A stretch of 53,544 bases of DNA from NCBI RefSeq assembly GCF_003315075.1, contig NZ_QNRJ01000024.1:1-53544 (forward strand), read 5' to 3'. This document shows, piece by piece, positions 15,606 to 24,279 of this stretch. Made by a program: the position numbers and the translations under genes. A model generated the notes under the pieces. It saw nothing but the letters and a program-made list of their open reading frames with translations, did not search any database and was not told the DNA's origin. The DNA comes from Rossellomorea aquimaris (GTDB taxonomy: Bacteria > Bacillota > Bacilli > Bacillales > Bacillaceae_B). How positions within the stretch are numbered: position 1 is the first letter of the stretch; the number at the start of each line of letters is the position of its first letter.

Positions 15606-15726
15606 ATAAATCACCCCTCTTCTATTAAAAAAGTTAATACTAACTATAAGGATTATCACCTTGTTTAATATGTTGATTATACTATACTTTTCTTAAGATT
15701 CCGTATATGGGGAGGATCAGAACCAG

Positions 15727-16347
15727 ATGATACGAAGCAAATTAAAGGAATATGCTGATCAGCAATATCAATTACCTAAAGGAATACTGGGACGATATTT
15801 TGGGGAAAAGATGGTCTTGCAACATCGGACAGAAACACGCTGGACATTGAACTTACTAAATGTAACGAAGGAAGAACGAGTATTGGAGATTGGATGTGGC
15901 GCAGGCTACGCCATCAAACAACTGCTTAAATCACCTGATGTCGAGTATGCAGCCGGACTCGACCTGTCGGATTCCATCCTCCGGTCAGCAAAGTCCAGGA
16001 ATAGACGGGCCATTAAAGAGGGGCGGGCTGCGTTCATACAAGGAAATGTATGCAAGATCCCCTTAGACAATGACATGTTCACCAAGATCTATAGTATCCA
16101 CTCGATCTATTTTTGGGACGTGACGATCGAAACCATTTCTGAGATTCACAGGGTCCTGAAGAACAACGGTTCCGTAACGATCACACTCTGCACCGGCAAG
16201 AATGGGGAGACCTGGAGTGGAGTCCACCACATGTTGAACACCCAATTACTTCCCTTAATGAAAAAGGCCGGCTTTAAAAACGTAAAACTAGTAAAAGGAC
16301 CGGACTCAAGACAATTTCAAACCGTGGCAGTCATTGGCGACAAGTAA
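15727..16347 (+). CDS. Class I SAM-dependent methyltransferase
   Basis: 206 residues. Motif I, VLEIGCGAGYAIKQLL (about residues 52-67), binds AdoMet; GLDLS supplies the acidic residue, and IPLDNDMFTKIYSIHSIYFW with HRVLKNNGSVTIT covers motifs II-III of the methyltransferase 11/25 type. The substrate is unknown. It starts at the ATG preceded by GGGGAGGATC. Divergent from LysR across 121 bases, so possibly regulated by it. It is followed by repeat hairpins that may end transcription. Confidence 0.87.
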   Translation: MIRSKLKEYADQQYQLPKGILGRYFGEKMVLQHRTETRWTLNLLNVTKEERVLEIGCGAGYAIKQLLKSPDVEYAAGLDLSDSILRSAKSRNRRAIKEGRAAFIQGNVCKIPLDNDMFTKIYSIHSIYFWDVTIETISEIHRVLKNNGSVTITLCTGKNGETWSGVHHMLNTQLLPLMKKAGFKNVKLVKGPDSRQFQTVAVIGDK

Positions 16348-16353
16348 TCGTCA

Positions 16354-16482
16354 CAGTGAGGAGGGACGGACCTTACTCTATTCACTAACATCAGAGCGGC
16401 GGCGGTTTATAGGGACAAGTGCTCTGTCCCTTCTAAAACAAGGTCCGTCCCTCACTCCTTTAACGCAGTGAGGGACGGACCT
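16354..16482. repeat. GAGGGACGGACC / GGGACA hairpin complex
   Basis: Between the convergent methyltransferase and kinase genes lie three elements: GTGAGGAGGGACGGACC at 16357; GGGACAAGTGCTCTGTCCC at 16412-16430; and a near-perfect 16-bp-arm hairpin, AGGTCCGTCCCTCACT ... AGTGAGGGACGGACCT, at 16441-16482. The last overlaps the stop and final codons of the kinase gene. Confidence 0.82.
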
Positions 16483-17782
16483 CTGTTGTTTGTTTCATTC
16501 TATTTAGGTTTCCCTCTTCTTTATATATCGGAAAGGAGAGGATGACGGAGGTTCCTTTGCCCGGTTTGCTTAGGACTTTGATGGTGCCTTTCATGCCTTC
16601 GACGAGTTGGAAGACGGTCATCATGCCGAGGCCGGTTCCGTTCTTGCCTTTCATGGAGAAGTAGGGTTCCCCGAGGCGCATGAGTTGTTCCTTGGTCATC
16701 CCGGTTCCCGTATCGTTGATGACGATGAACACCCTGTCTCCCTCCTGATAGCTGAAGATTCGAAGCGTACCGCCTGTTTCCATCGCTTCCAGCCCGTTTT
16801 TCATCACGTTGATGAGGACCTGCTGCAGCTTATTGGGATCCCCTATAATGGAATGGTGATGGAGGATGTTTGCCTTCAGGACGATTCCCTTTTTGACCGC
16901 CAGGGGCATGATGATCTCCGTCGATCGGTTGATTTCATCCCGGATCTCCACTTCCACCTCAAGCTCCGGGTGGGGCCTCGCAAAGTTCAAGTATTGGTTG
17001 ATCACTTCTGTGGCGCGGTCGATCTCACTGACGGCCACCTTTGAAAGCTCACTATTGATGCTCACGTTGGAAGGGTCTTCCTGAATCAGCTGAAGAAATC
17101 CCTTCACCGTTGTCAAAGGATTCCTCACCTCATGACTCATGCTGGCTGCCAGGTGACTGACCACCTGCATTTTCTCATATTTAATCGCTTCCAGCTGAAG
17201 GGTATAAATCGTCCGGATGATTTCACATAAGTAAAAGACAAAGAACGTCGACCCGCTCAGGACAGCAGAATAAACCAGGAACGAGCTCGTATAATCGAAA
17301 TCAAATACGAGAGACGGGATCAACAACGAAAGAACCGAGTAACCAAACGACATCAACGTATACCAATATACCCTCGCTTTCCAATCTTTGCCCTCCAATC
17401 TCGGTCGCATATACATAATCACGAACGTGAAGAGAATCGCCATGATGATCGTCACCACTAACCCCGGACCAAGCATCGGTACCCGGACCGCAATCATCGT
17501 GACAGCAAGCCAAGGTAAGACCCTGTTCCCACCATATATCCCCCCGAGTAAAAAAGGGATGAACCGCAAATCATACACAAATCCATCTTCCAAGCGAACA
17601 GACAAAGCAAGACTAAGCAACAGGAGAAGCGAACAGGCCACATAGATCGACAGTGGTTTAATGTGGAGCTTATGTACTTTATTTCGGGAAAGATACTGAA
17701 AGCTTATAAGTAAAATCATGATCAAAATGACAAGGAGATTAAGAAGTAAACCGGTCAATAACTCAGAATGATACGTCGGCAT
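16460..17782 (-). CDS. Orphan sensor histidine kinase, KinB-like (multi-TM sensor)
   Basis: 440 residues: five to six membrane segments within the first 190 residues of 5TMR-LYT character (VYDLRFIPFLLGGIYGG), then a HisKA domain with phospho-acceptor H217 in SMSHEVRNPLTTVKGFLQL and an ATPase domain (N-box NVMKNGLEAM, G boxes NDTGTGM and GTGLGM). The H-box resembles that of sporulation kinases that feed Spo0F. No response regulator gene is adjacent. A paralogue of the same design lies at 44619-45860. The last eight or so residues (EVRPSLR) come from a repeat hairpin. Confidence 0.88.
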   Translation of the reverse strand: MPTYHSELLTGLLLNLLVILIMILLISFQYLSRNKVHKLHIKPLSIYVACSLLLLLSLALSVRLEDGFVYDLRFIPFLLGGIYGGNRVLPWLAVTMIAVRVPMLGPGLVVTIIMAILFTFVIMYMRPRLEGKDWKARVYWYTLMSFGYSVLSLLIPSLVFDFDYTSSFLVYSAVLSGSTFFVFYLCEIIRTIYTLQLEAIKYEKMQVVSHLAASMSHEVRNPLTTVKGFLQLIQEDPSNVSINSELSKVAVSEIDRATEVINQYLNFARPHPELEVEVEIRDEINRSTEIIMPLAVKKGIVLKANILHHHSIIGDPNKLQQVLINVMKNGLEAMETGGTLRIFSYQEGDRVFIVINDTGTGMTKEQLMRLGEPYFSMKGKNGTGLGMMTVFQLVEGMKGTIKVLSKPGKGTSVILSFPIYKEEGNLNRMKQTTEVRPSLR

Positions 17783-18045
17783 TGCTTCCCTACTTTCGAT
17801 AATTTTTTAAAAATTAACAAAACTCCCTTTTTATATTCTATTATAACTGAAAATGATCGAATTTGTTTTATAGTTTCAACATTTCATAGGAGAGACGCCT
17901 CTAATCAACTTAATAACGTCACCCTATCATAGAACAGTTATCCAAACTTTACACTCAATCATGTATAGTGATCCCTTCACACTGGAATATCTTGTCGATA
18001 TCTTTGAAAAAGCATTCCTTGAAGAAATGAACTGATTTTACCCCA

Positions 18046-18090
18046 TAAGAAAACCGCGTGGATTGTTGGAGTCCATGCGGTTTTTTTTCT
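18046..18090. terminator. Bidirectional terminator after the HAMP kinase gene
   Basis: Arms AACCGCGTGGA and TCCATGCGGTT, followed by eight T residues on the plus strand and TTTTCTT on the minus strand. It lies in the 404-base gap between two kinase genes. Confidence 0.7.
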
Positions 18091-18095
18091 TGTTT

Positions 18096-18161
18096 GAACC
18101 AAGGGGACAGGTACCGAGGCTCCAATCCAAGACCGGGCCAAGGTACCTGTCCCCTTGGTTC
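18096..18161. repeat. GGGGACAGGTACC hairpin repeat, full form
   Basis: A perfect 20-bp inverted repeat, GAACCAAGGGGACAGGTACC and its complement, around a 26-base loop. It ends 26 bases from the stop of the HAMP kinase gene. This is the cleanest copy in the window. Confidence 0.92.
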
Positions 18162-18186
18162 GTTCCCTGACTCCTTGATCCACTAC

Positions 18187-19590
18187 CTACAACGGCAACC
18201 GAATCACAAACCTCGTACCCTTCCCTTTCTCACTGAAAACCTCGATCGTCCCCTCATGCATGAGCACCAATTGCTTTACGATGGAGAGTCCGATGCCGAA
18301 TTCACCGTATGGATTATTCGTCCGGGACAGGTCCGCTTTGTAGAACCTGCGCCAAATCGACCGGATTTCTTCGGGGTCCATGCCGATCCCTGTGTCGTCG
18401 ATTTCAATGACGGTTTCAGTCCCGGAAGACGAGCCGCTTAACGTGATTGTTCCCCCGGAGGTGAATTGGATGCTGTTTTTCGTGATGTTGATCAGAATTT
18501 GGATGAGCCGGTCATAGTCGGCATATACCGTAGCAGCAGAATCTGCCGAAATCCTGATTTCGTTCCCCTTTTCTTCTGCCTGAAAGTCGAGCTGTTCCTT
18601 GATGACTTCGAGGACATCCAGTAATGGTAAGGTGACTTTCGTGATGGTTACCTGGTTGGAGCGGATTTTTTCATAGTCCAGGTTTTCGTTCACCAGTCTG
18701 ATCAGGCGCCTCGTTTCCTCGCTGACGAGTCCGAAGCTTTTCTCTTTCTGTTCTTCGGGGATCATATCGTTTCTGATTCCCTCGATGACACCGCGGATCG
18801 TGGTCAGCGGGGTTCTCAATTCGTGTGATACATCCGCCATGAACTGCCTTCTCCGGTTCTCCAGAGTATCGATTTCCTCTTTGGATGCCCGGAGTTTCGT
18901 GACCATTTCATTAAAATCTTCGGCAAGATCGCCGATTTCATCGAAGTTCGAGCTTGGGACTTGAACATCGTAATGACCGGATGACACACGGGAAGTGGCG
19001 TCCCGGATCCTCTGAATCCTTTTCACATGGAGCTTTGACAAGAACAAGCTGATCAAGAGGGAAATCGCCAGGGACAGAAGTACGATATACAGGAGATATC
19101 GATTGATTTCACTCAGCATTTCCCTTGAGCCGCTGATCGGTGAAATCAGGATCAGCCCGCCCGTCAGCTGACCATCCACAATCCGGGGCATGATGACGAG
19201 GGATACAGCCTGGTCAAAACGACCGAAATCTTTCTTCAGCGGGACGGTTTCACCGCCCTCGATCTTTTGCCACTCATCCTTTGAGAGCTCGATTCGCGGG
19301 TACACCCCTCCCCTGGAGAATGATACCTCCCCTTGGCGGTTGAACGTGATCACATCGATGTTCCGGGCATGAAGCAAGTTGCTGTATTCCTCCAGATAAA
19401 GAGGCCGTCTCGGACCTGGCCTTTCAAGATCTGATAAAATTTTATCCCCGTACGTCCTGAGTTCCGTGACCTTATTTTCGTAGACAAGATTTTCGACATA
19501 ATGGGAAAACAGGGTGCCAAGGATCAAGAAGGCGATGATGAGTACGCTTGTATGGCTGAGTAGCAGCTGATAAAGATATCTAATTTTCAT
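18187..19590 (-). CDS. Sensor histidine kinase of an OmpR-type two-component system
   Basis: 467 residues from the ATG at 19590: one N-terminal membrane segment (about 10-30), an extracytoplasmic sensor of about 135 residues, a second segment (about 167-187), a HAMP linker, HisKA with H256 in FMADVSHELRTPLTT, and an ATPase domain (NITKNSIQF, DDTGIGM, GEFGIGLS). The start overlaps the end of the response regulator by 11 bp. The sensor family is not recognised. Its place at the end of the HtrA/PpiC block suggests it monitors envelope protein stress. Confidence 0.9.
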   Translation of the reverse strand: MKIRYLYQLLLSHTSVLIIAFLILGTLFSHYVENLVYENKVTELRTYGDKILSDLERPGPRRPLYLEEYSNLLHARNIDVITFNRQGEVSFSRGGVYPRIELSKDEWQKIEGGETVPLKKDFGRFDQAVSLVIMPRIVDGQLTGGLILISPISGSREMLSEINRYLLYIVLLSLAISLLISLFLSKLHVKRIQRIRDATSRVSSGHYDVQVPSSNFDEIGDLAEDFNEMVTKLRASKEEIDTLENRRRQFMADVSHELRTPLTTIRGVIEGIRNDMIPEEQKEKSFGLVSEETRRLIRLVNENLDYEKIRSNQVTITKVTLPLLDVLEVIKEQLDFQAEEKGNEIRISADSAATVYADYDRLIQILINITKNSIQFTSGGTITLSGSSSGTETVIEIDDTGIGMDPEEIRSIWRRFYKADLSRTNNPYGEFGIGLSIVKQLVLMHEGTIEVFSEKGKGTRFVIRLPL

Positions 19591-20284
19591 CCCCGGCCGC
19601 CGCCTCATCGAATTTATACCCTACTCCCCAGACCGTATGCAGGTACGGCTTTTCCTTGCTGCCGATTTTGTTGCGAAGCCGCTTGATATGGACATCGACC
19701 GTCCGTTCATCCCCGTAAAAATCATATCCCCACACGCGTTCGAGAAGCTGCTCCCTCGAGAACACCTGCCGCGGGTGACGTGAAAGATAATAGAGCAATT
19801 CAAATTCCTTTGGTGTCAGATTGGTAAGGGGAACGCCTTTCAGCAGGACTTCACGGGTTTCCTTACTGATCTGGAAATCTGCCGTCGAGACATCGTGACT
19901 TCCTGACCCGCTGCTTTTCTCCCCTTGATACCGCCGCGAAACAGCCTTTATCCTGGCCATCAGGGCAAGGGGGGAGAAGGGCTTGGTCACATAATCGTCG
20001 GCACCGAGTTCGAGGCCAAGCACCTGATCCGATTCACTATCCTTCGCCGTCAGCATGATGACCGGGATCTGTGACCCTTCCTCCCTGATTTTCCGGCAAA
20101 TGGTGACCCCGTCCATCCCAGGCAGCATCCAGTCCAGAATGACGAGATCCCAATCACCGTCTTTATAACGCCGGTACCCTTCAGCCCCGTCGTGGACAAA
20201 CTCCCCTTGAATCCCTTCTTTTATAAAAAACATCTCAAGCATGCTTGTGACACTCTTATTGTCTTCAATGACCAATACGTTCAT
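19580..20284 (-). CDS. OmpR/PhoB-family response regulator
   Basis: 234 residues from the ATG at 20284, which has AAGGAG about eight bases upstream; longer starts run into a repeat element. The receiver domain has ED at 7-8, phospho-acceptor D51 in VILDWMLPGMDG and K at KPFSPLAL. The C-terminal winged helix has LTPKEFELLYYLSRHP and RTVDVHIKRLRNKIG, ending VWGVGYKF. Operon partner of the kinase that follows. Confidence 0.93.
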   Translation of the reverse strand: MNVLVIEDNKSVTSMLEMFFIKEGIQGEFVHDGAEGYRRYKDGDWDLVILDWMLPGMDGVTICRKIREEGSQIPVIMLTAKDSESDQVLGLELGADDYVTKPFSPLALMARIKAVSRRYQGEKSSGSGSHDVSTADFQISKETREVLLKGVPLTNLTPKEFELLYYLSRHPRQVFSREQLLERVWGYDFYGDERTVDVHIKRLRNKIGSKEKPYLHTVWGVGYKFDEAAAGDEN

Positions 20285-20306
20285 CAACATCGCTCCTTTC
20301 CCGACT

Positions 20307-20373
20307 GAACCATGGGGACAGGTACCGTGGCTCCATTCCAATACTGTGCCAAGGTACCTGTCCCCATGGCTCC
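20307..20373. repeat. GGGGACAGGTACC hairpin repeat
   Basis: GAACCATGGGGACAGGTACC at the left and GGTACCTGTCCCCATGGC at the right. It separates the repeat-protein gene from the response regulator gene and lies just upstream of the regulator's ribosome site. Confidence 0.9.
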
Positions 20374-20426
20374 CTATCTAAAGTATAGTCGTTTTGACTG
20401 ATTCATTCTAATGTAACCTCCTAATG

Positions 20427-20456
20427 AAAAACCCCCGCACATTTGGCGGGGATTTC
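20427..20456 (-). terminator. Terminator of the 28-residue-repeat protein gene
   Basis: On the minus strand CCCCGC and GCGGGGG flank a loop and are followed by TTTTTC, directly after the stop of the gene. It separates that gene from the two-component system. Confidence 0.75.
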
Positions 20457-20461
20457 AATCC

Positions 20462-21325
20462 TTATAATGTATCACTTTCGGACTCGGCAGCAGGTGCCTC
20501 ACTTTGTTCTGCCTCAGGTGCTCCTCCATATGGTCCTTTTCCATGACCAGGACCATTGTGGTGGCCTTTCCCACCCATGTGGAAGAAGAATCCCTCTTCC
20601 TTATTGAATGGGAAGAAATCCAGTTCCTTCGCTTCATCGGCATGATCGGTCACGATTTCTTCCATCAGTTCTTTGGACGTTTTGCCTTCTGTTTCAATAC
20701 CCAGTTCTTTGGCGGCTTTTAAAATGGAGGCTTCGAATATCTCTTCTTTTAATTCAGGATGCTCTTTGCCTTCTGTCTCGATGCCAAGATCTTTTGCCTG
20801 ATTCAGAAGTGCAACTTCCCTTACTTCATCTGCAAGCTCATCCAGTTCCTTGCCCTCGGTTTCCACTCCAAGTTCTTTCGCTTTCTGTTTAAGCAAAGCT
20901 TCCCTTACCTCTTGAGAAAGCACTTCCTGGTCTTTGCCTTCCGTTGATATCCCCAGCTCTTTCGCTTTTTCATTCATTTCCGCCTGGCGGATTTCATCCA
21001 TGACGGCACGGTGATCCTTTCCTTCTGTTTCAATGCCCCATTCTTTCGCTCTTTTTTCGAGTTCGGCCTCCATGATCTCTTGGGCCAGTTCCCGTGAATC
21101 CATATCGGTGCTGTCGATTCCAAGCTCTTCTGCTTTTTCCTTCAACTGTTCCTCATCCATGTGGAACTTTCCAGGTCCACCGCCGTGATGTCCGCCAAAT
21201 GCCTGCTTAGCAACCGCCGAGTCGTTCGTCTCAGCAGCGTCCTCCTCAGCCGCAAAGGCGGGAAGGGCTCCCGCGATCCCGATCGCTAATATACCTGCCA
21301 ACGCGAGTGTTCTCTTATTGTTCAT
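20462..21325 (-). CDS. Secreted protein of six 28-residue helical repeats with His-rich flanks
   Basis: 287 residues. A Sec signal peptide ends near ALPAFAA (about 19-26). A His/Gly-rich segment, GGHHGGGPGKFH, precedes six repeats whose conserved glycines fall at 69, 97, 125, 153, 181 and 209, exactly 28 apart. The consensus is AKELGIETEGK, three variable residues, EL, then EE(I/V)REA. A second His/Gly-rich tail (HMGGKGHHNGPGHGKG) follows. The helix pairs resemble HeH/SAP-like modules only loosely; family unknown. It lies between the PpiC foldase and the two-component system, so it may be an extracytoplasmic chaperone or metal-binding protein. No cysteine is present. Confidence 0.8.
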   Translation of the reverse strand: MNNKRTLALAGILAIGIAGALPAFAAEEDAAETNDSAVAKQAFGGHHGGGPGKFHMDEEQLKEKAEELGIDSTDMDSRELAQEIMEAELEKRAKEWGIETEGKDHRAVMDEIRQAEMNEKAKELGISTEGKDQEVLSQEVREALLKQKAKELGVETEGKELDELADEVREVALLNQAKDLGIETEGKEHPELKEEIFEASILKAAKELGIETEGKTSKELMEEIVTDHADEAKELDFFPFNKEEGFFFHMGGKGHHNGPGHGKGPYGGAPEAEQSEAPAAESESDTL

Positions 21326-21409
21326 TCCATTTCCTCCTTATATAGGTTGCAGCTGCACGATCATTATTTCCAGAACATATGACGAAATCATGAACAAACC
21401 ATGGCCGGA

Positions 21410-22297
21410 TTATGAAACTTTCAAAAGATTTTCGATCTTGTAATCCTCTTTCTTTTTCTGGATCCACGTTCCATACTCGGTTTGAAGGGCCTGATCAAAC
21501 AGGATGTCCTTGATTTCCTCTTTACGATCGGCAAGAACCGCTTCTTTCGCGTCTTTCTTACCCGTCACCTTGATGATATGGTAGCCAAATTCCGTCTTAA
21601 CCGGCTCACTGATTTCACCCTTCTTCATGGCAAACGCCTTCTCATCGAATTCCGTCACCATCTCACCTTTTGCAAAAAAGCCCAGCTCCCCGCCTGACTC
21701 GGCATTGGACGTATCAGTGGAATATTCTTTCGCAAGCTCGGCAAAATCCCCTCCGTCATCAAGCTTTTTCTTCACTTCCTGAGCCGTTTTTTCATCTTCA
21801 ACCAGAATATGACTTGCCTCTACCTGTTCTTCCTGGGCAAACGTATCCTTATTCGCTTCAAAGTATTCTTTGATCTGATCATCCGAAATCGAGATTCTGT
21901 CCTTCAGCAACTTTTCCGTTATTAAAAAGGATCGGATATTCTCTTTGACACTATCAAGACTCGCTCCGCTCGAAGCCAATGCCTCATCGAATGCCTCTTC
22001 GCCTCCATAGGAGTCTTTCATTGACTTCAGTTCCTCATCAATCTCACTATCCTTGACGCTGATGTCTTCTTTGTCACCCTCTAGCTCCACAATCTTCTCG
22101 GCAATCAGTGTATCAAGGGCTGCTTCCCCATACTGATCCACAAGCGTCGAATACAAATCCTCTTTACTGATCGACTTGCTTCCCACCTTCGCCACCACTT
22201 CCTCTTTCGAAAAACCAAACATCGCAAGCATCGTGCCGACGACGACAATGCCCCCTATAACACTCCATAACGTGATCGAACGCTTCTTTTTATCCAC
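21410..22297 (-). CDS. Membrane-anchored PpiC-type peptidyl-prolyl isomerase (PrsA/YacD-like)
   Basis: 295 residues: an N-terminal membrane segment (about 8-28) without lipobox cysteine, a SurA-like helical region, and a parvulin domain (about 155-250) with ASHILVEDEKTAQEV, AKEYSTDTSNAESGGELGFF and FGYHIIKVTGK. It would assist folding of exported proteins on the outer membrane face. It lacks the lipidation site of PrsA and so is closer to the YacD type. It follows htrA-like on the same strand with about 145 bases between, filled partly by repeats. Confidence 0.88.
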   Translation of the reverse strand: MDKKKRSITLWSVIGGIVVVGTMLAMFGFSKEEVVAKVGSKSISKEDLYSTLVDQYGEAALDTLIAEKIVELEGDKEDISVKDSEIDEELKSMKDSYGGEEAFDEALASSGASLDSVKENIRSFLITEKLLKDRISISDDQIKEYFEANKDTFAQEEQVEASHILVEDEKTAQEVKKKLDDGGDFAELAKEYSTDTSNAESGGELGFFAKGEMVTEFDEKAFAMKKGEISEPVKTEFGYHIIKVTGKKDAKEAVLADRKEEIKDILFDQALQTEYGTWIQKKKEDYKIENLLKVS

Positions 22298-22338
22298 TTA
22301 TCCGCTCTCCTTTGTCATTCATTTTCGATTGTACTTGT

Positions 22339-22431
22339 TGGTACCTGGTACCATTTTCTTGGTTTGTGCCTGGTACAATTCACTCGGTTTGTGCCTGGCA
22401 CCAAACACCCAATCCGTACCAGGCACCCCTC
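22339..22431. repeat. GGTGCCTGGCACC repeat cluster
   Basis: Four copies of a short palindrome-like unit: GGTACCTGGTACC, GTGCCTGGTAC, GTGCCTGGCACC and GTACCAGGCAC. They occupy most of the htrA-to-ppiC gap. Confidence 0.8.
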
Positions 22432-22441
22432 ACAAAATCAA

Positions 22442-23707
22442 TTAGTTAACCATCGCATTACTAGTCAAAGTCAAACTGATCGTCATTTCTTCTCCACCAC
22501 GGAAAATGGTCAAATCAATCATATCCCCCACTTTCAGGTCAGCGTACAACTGCCTTCTCAAGTCGGCCACATCCGCTACTGATTGGCCATTAAGCTCGGT
22601 GATGACATCGCCCTCATTGATTCCGGCTCCTGCTGCCGCGGATGTTTTATCGATATTGGCGACAATCACCCCTGCTTCTACTTCACTCGGCAAATCTTTC
22701 AAGTATTGGCGGGGAACATCCGTTAGATTCGTCATTCCAATTCCGATATACGGACGCTCCACCTTACCTGTTTCGATGATTTCCTTGACGATCGGCTGGA
22801 AATCCTTACTTGGAATGGCAAAGCCAAGTCCTTCTACACCGGAGTTTGAGATCTTCGCGCTGTTGATTCCGATCAGCTCACCCTTTGAATTCAGAAGTGC
22901 CCCTCCACTGTTACCCGGATTGATCGCCGCGTCTGTTTGGATGACATTCAATTCAGATTCACCTTTAGATGTCTGAACCGGGATGGTACGATCGACGGCA
23001 CTGACAATTCCTTGTGTCACCGTTCTTGATAGATCGAGTCCAAGGGGGTTCCCGATCGCGATCACCTGTTCACCGGCACGCAATGCACTGGAGTCCCCTA
23101 CTTCCAACAGATTGTCCGCATATTTCTCATCGATCTTCAATACGGCAAGGTCAGTCAACGGATCGGCCCCGACCAGCTCCGCGTTGGTTTTTTCACCGTC
23201 ATGGAGGGAAACCTCAATCTTGGAAGCCCCTTCAATGACATGGTTGTTGGTGATGATATAAGCACTGTCCCCGTCTTTTTTGAAGAGAACGCCTGAACCT
23301 GTCCCTGCTTGAGCAGCTTGTGAAGCCCCCATGCCATTCTGTTGCTGATAATTGACGATTCCGACAATCGATTCAGAGGCATCTTCCACAATGTTCGCTA
23401 TATCGCCACTACTTGTTGATACCGTTGTGGGATTGATTCCCGAATCACCCGAAGACTCCACCTCGCCTTTGTCACCTGCTGACTGTTCGATGCCCGGCTG
23501 AGCCAGGTTCTGATAGTAGTCGGTTTGAGGCAATACCGTCAGAGTCAGGACCGAACCGATGATCCCGGCACCTACAGTGTTTAGAAAGCCCCGTCCTTTA
23601 AAAGGCTTCTTCGGCTTCGGGCTTCTTTGCATTTCCTCTTTCTTCACGGATTCCGTATTGTCTGATTCTATATGCTTCATTTCTTCATTTTGATTATGTT
23701 CTAGCAT
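22442..23707 (-). CDS. HtrA/DegP-family serine protease with PDZ domain
   Basis: 421 residues from the ATG at 23707 (AGGAGG eight bases upstream). A cytosolic, charged N-terminus of about 38 residues is followed by one membrane helix (about 41-60), a low-complexity linker, a trypsin-like domain with catalytic H156 (ITNNHVIEG), D186 (DPLTDLAVL) and S267 (NPGNSGGALL), then one PDZ domain (about 320-415). This is the HtrA/HtrB/YyxA layout of Bacillus, degrading misfolded exported proteins. First gene in a minus-strand series with PpiC, the repeat protein and a two-component system. Confidence 0.94.
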   Translation of the reverse strand: MLEHNQNEEMKHIESDNTESVKKEEMQRSPKPKKPFKGRGFLNTVGAGIIGSVLTLTVLPQTDYYQNLAQPGIEQSAGDKGEVESSGDSGINPTTVSTSSGDIANIVEDASESIVGIVNYQQQNGMGASQAAQAGTGSGVLFKKDGDSAYIITNNHVIEGASKIEVSLHDGEKTNAELVGADPLTDLAVLKIDEKYADNLLEVGDSSALRAGEQVIAIGNPLGLDLSRTVTQGIVSAVDRTIPVQTSKGESELNVIQTDAAINPGNSGGALLNSKGELIGINSAKISNSGVEGLGFAIPSKDFQPIVKEIIETGKVERPYIGIGMTNLTDVPRQYLKDLPSEVEAGVIVANIDKTSAAAGAGINEGDVITELNGQSVADVADLRRQLYADLKVGDMIDLTIFRGGEEMTISLTLTSNAMVN

Positions 23708-23954
23708 TTTTGTTTCCTCCTCTATTGATTTTGCTCGGTTGAACTTTGCTGTTGATTTCATCTTAGAGGGTAAATATTACGAAACTATTAACAATGTATG
23801 TACAGGATGGGAAGTTTTTAGGAAATCATTACATAATGGAAGAATAAGAGATTGTAGCCCGTAGGAATATTGAGCTCACGGGTAACATGAAGGGAATGGG
23901 AAGAGCGCGGGTTGCAGGGACCAAATTTAGCGGCAGGCTGTCGATTTGTCATTT

Positions 23955-23992
23955 TTCGACAAACGGATCATAATTAACGAAAACCGGATCAT
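23955..23992 (+). repeat. GGATCATA unit pair (21-bp period), locus 3
   Basis: Two units, CGGATCATAATTAACGAAAAC and CGGATCATAAATCAGG, start at 23964 and 23985. The lead-in TTTCGACAAACGGATCATAA matches locus 2 at 12339. It lies in the 570-base gap upstream of the htrA-like gene; the rest of the gap holds the RNA candidate below and no coding signal. Confidence 0.72.
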
Positions 23993-24111
23993 AAATCAGG
24001 CGAGAGCCCTATATTACCCTTATTTCCCCTGTCAGTCTTACGCAAAAGACATGAAAATCGACTAAATGATTCAATTTCACTTAAAAATTCATTTGTTTGG
24101 TGTAAAATAGG

Positions 24112-24219
24112 GGCAATCATGCCGGAGATGAATTGAAATCCAGGGTGGCCACGTAGCAATCCAGCCCTTCACCGCCAAACAAAAAAGTCCCTGAAGCAGA
24201 CTACTCAGGAACTTTTTTC
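24112..24219 (+). ncRNA. Candidate structured small RNA with intrinsic terminator
   Basis: A TAAAAT -10-like box at 24103 precedes a GC-richer segment in an AT-rich gap. The segment contains GATGAA...TTCACC and CCAGGG...CAGCCC pairings and an unusual GGCCACGTAGCAATCC loop region. It ends in a hairpin, AGTCCCTG/CAGGAACT, with six T residues. No ORF with a ribosome site is present. The hairpin also has six T on the minus strand and may simply end the DUF421 gene. I considered a sporulation RNA such as CsfG but cannot confirm a match. Confidence 0.4.
24185..24219. terminator. Bidirectional terminator
   Basis: AAAAAAGTCCCTG and CAGGAACTTTTTT form a hairpin with T runs on both strands. It can serve the DUF421 gene on the minus strand and the RNA candidate on the plus strand. 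Confidence 0.75.
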
Positions 24220-24279
24220 AGGTACTCAAATGACCGTTGTAAAAGCAGGATTATCCGCTAGATCAACCCACCTTCATCA

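Noticed and set aside
18187..20284. CssRS two-component system
   Set aside because: Context with htrA fits, but the kinase sensor and linker do not look like CssS and the system is separated from htrA by two genes; left unnamed.
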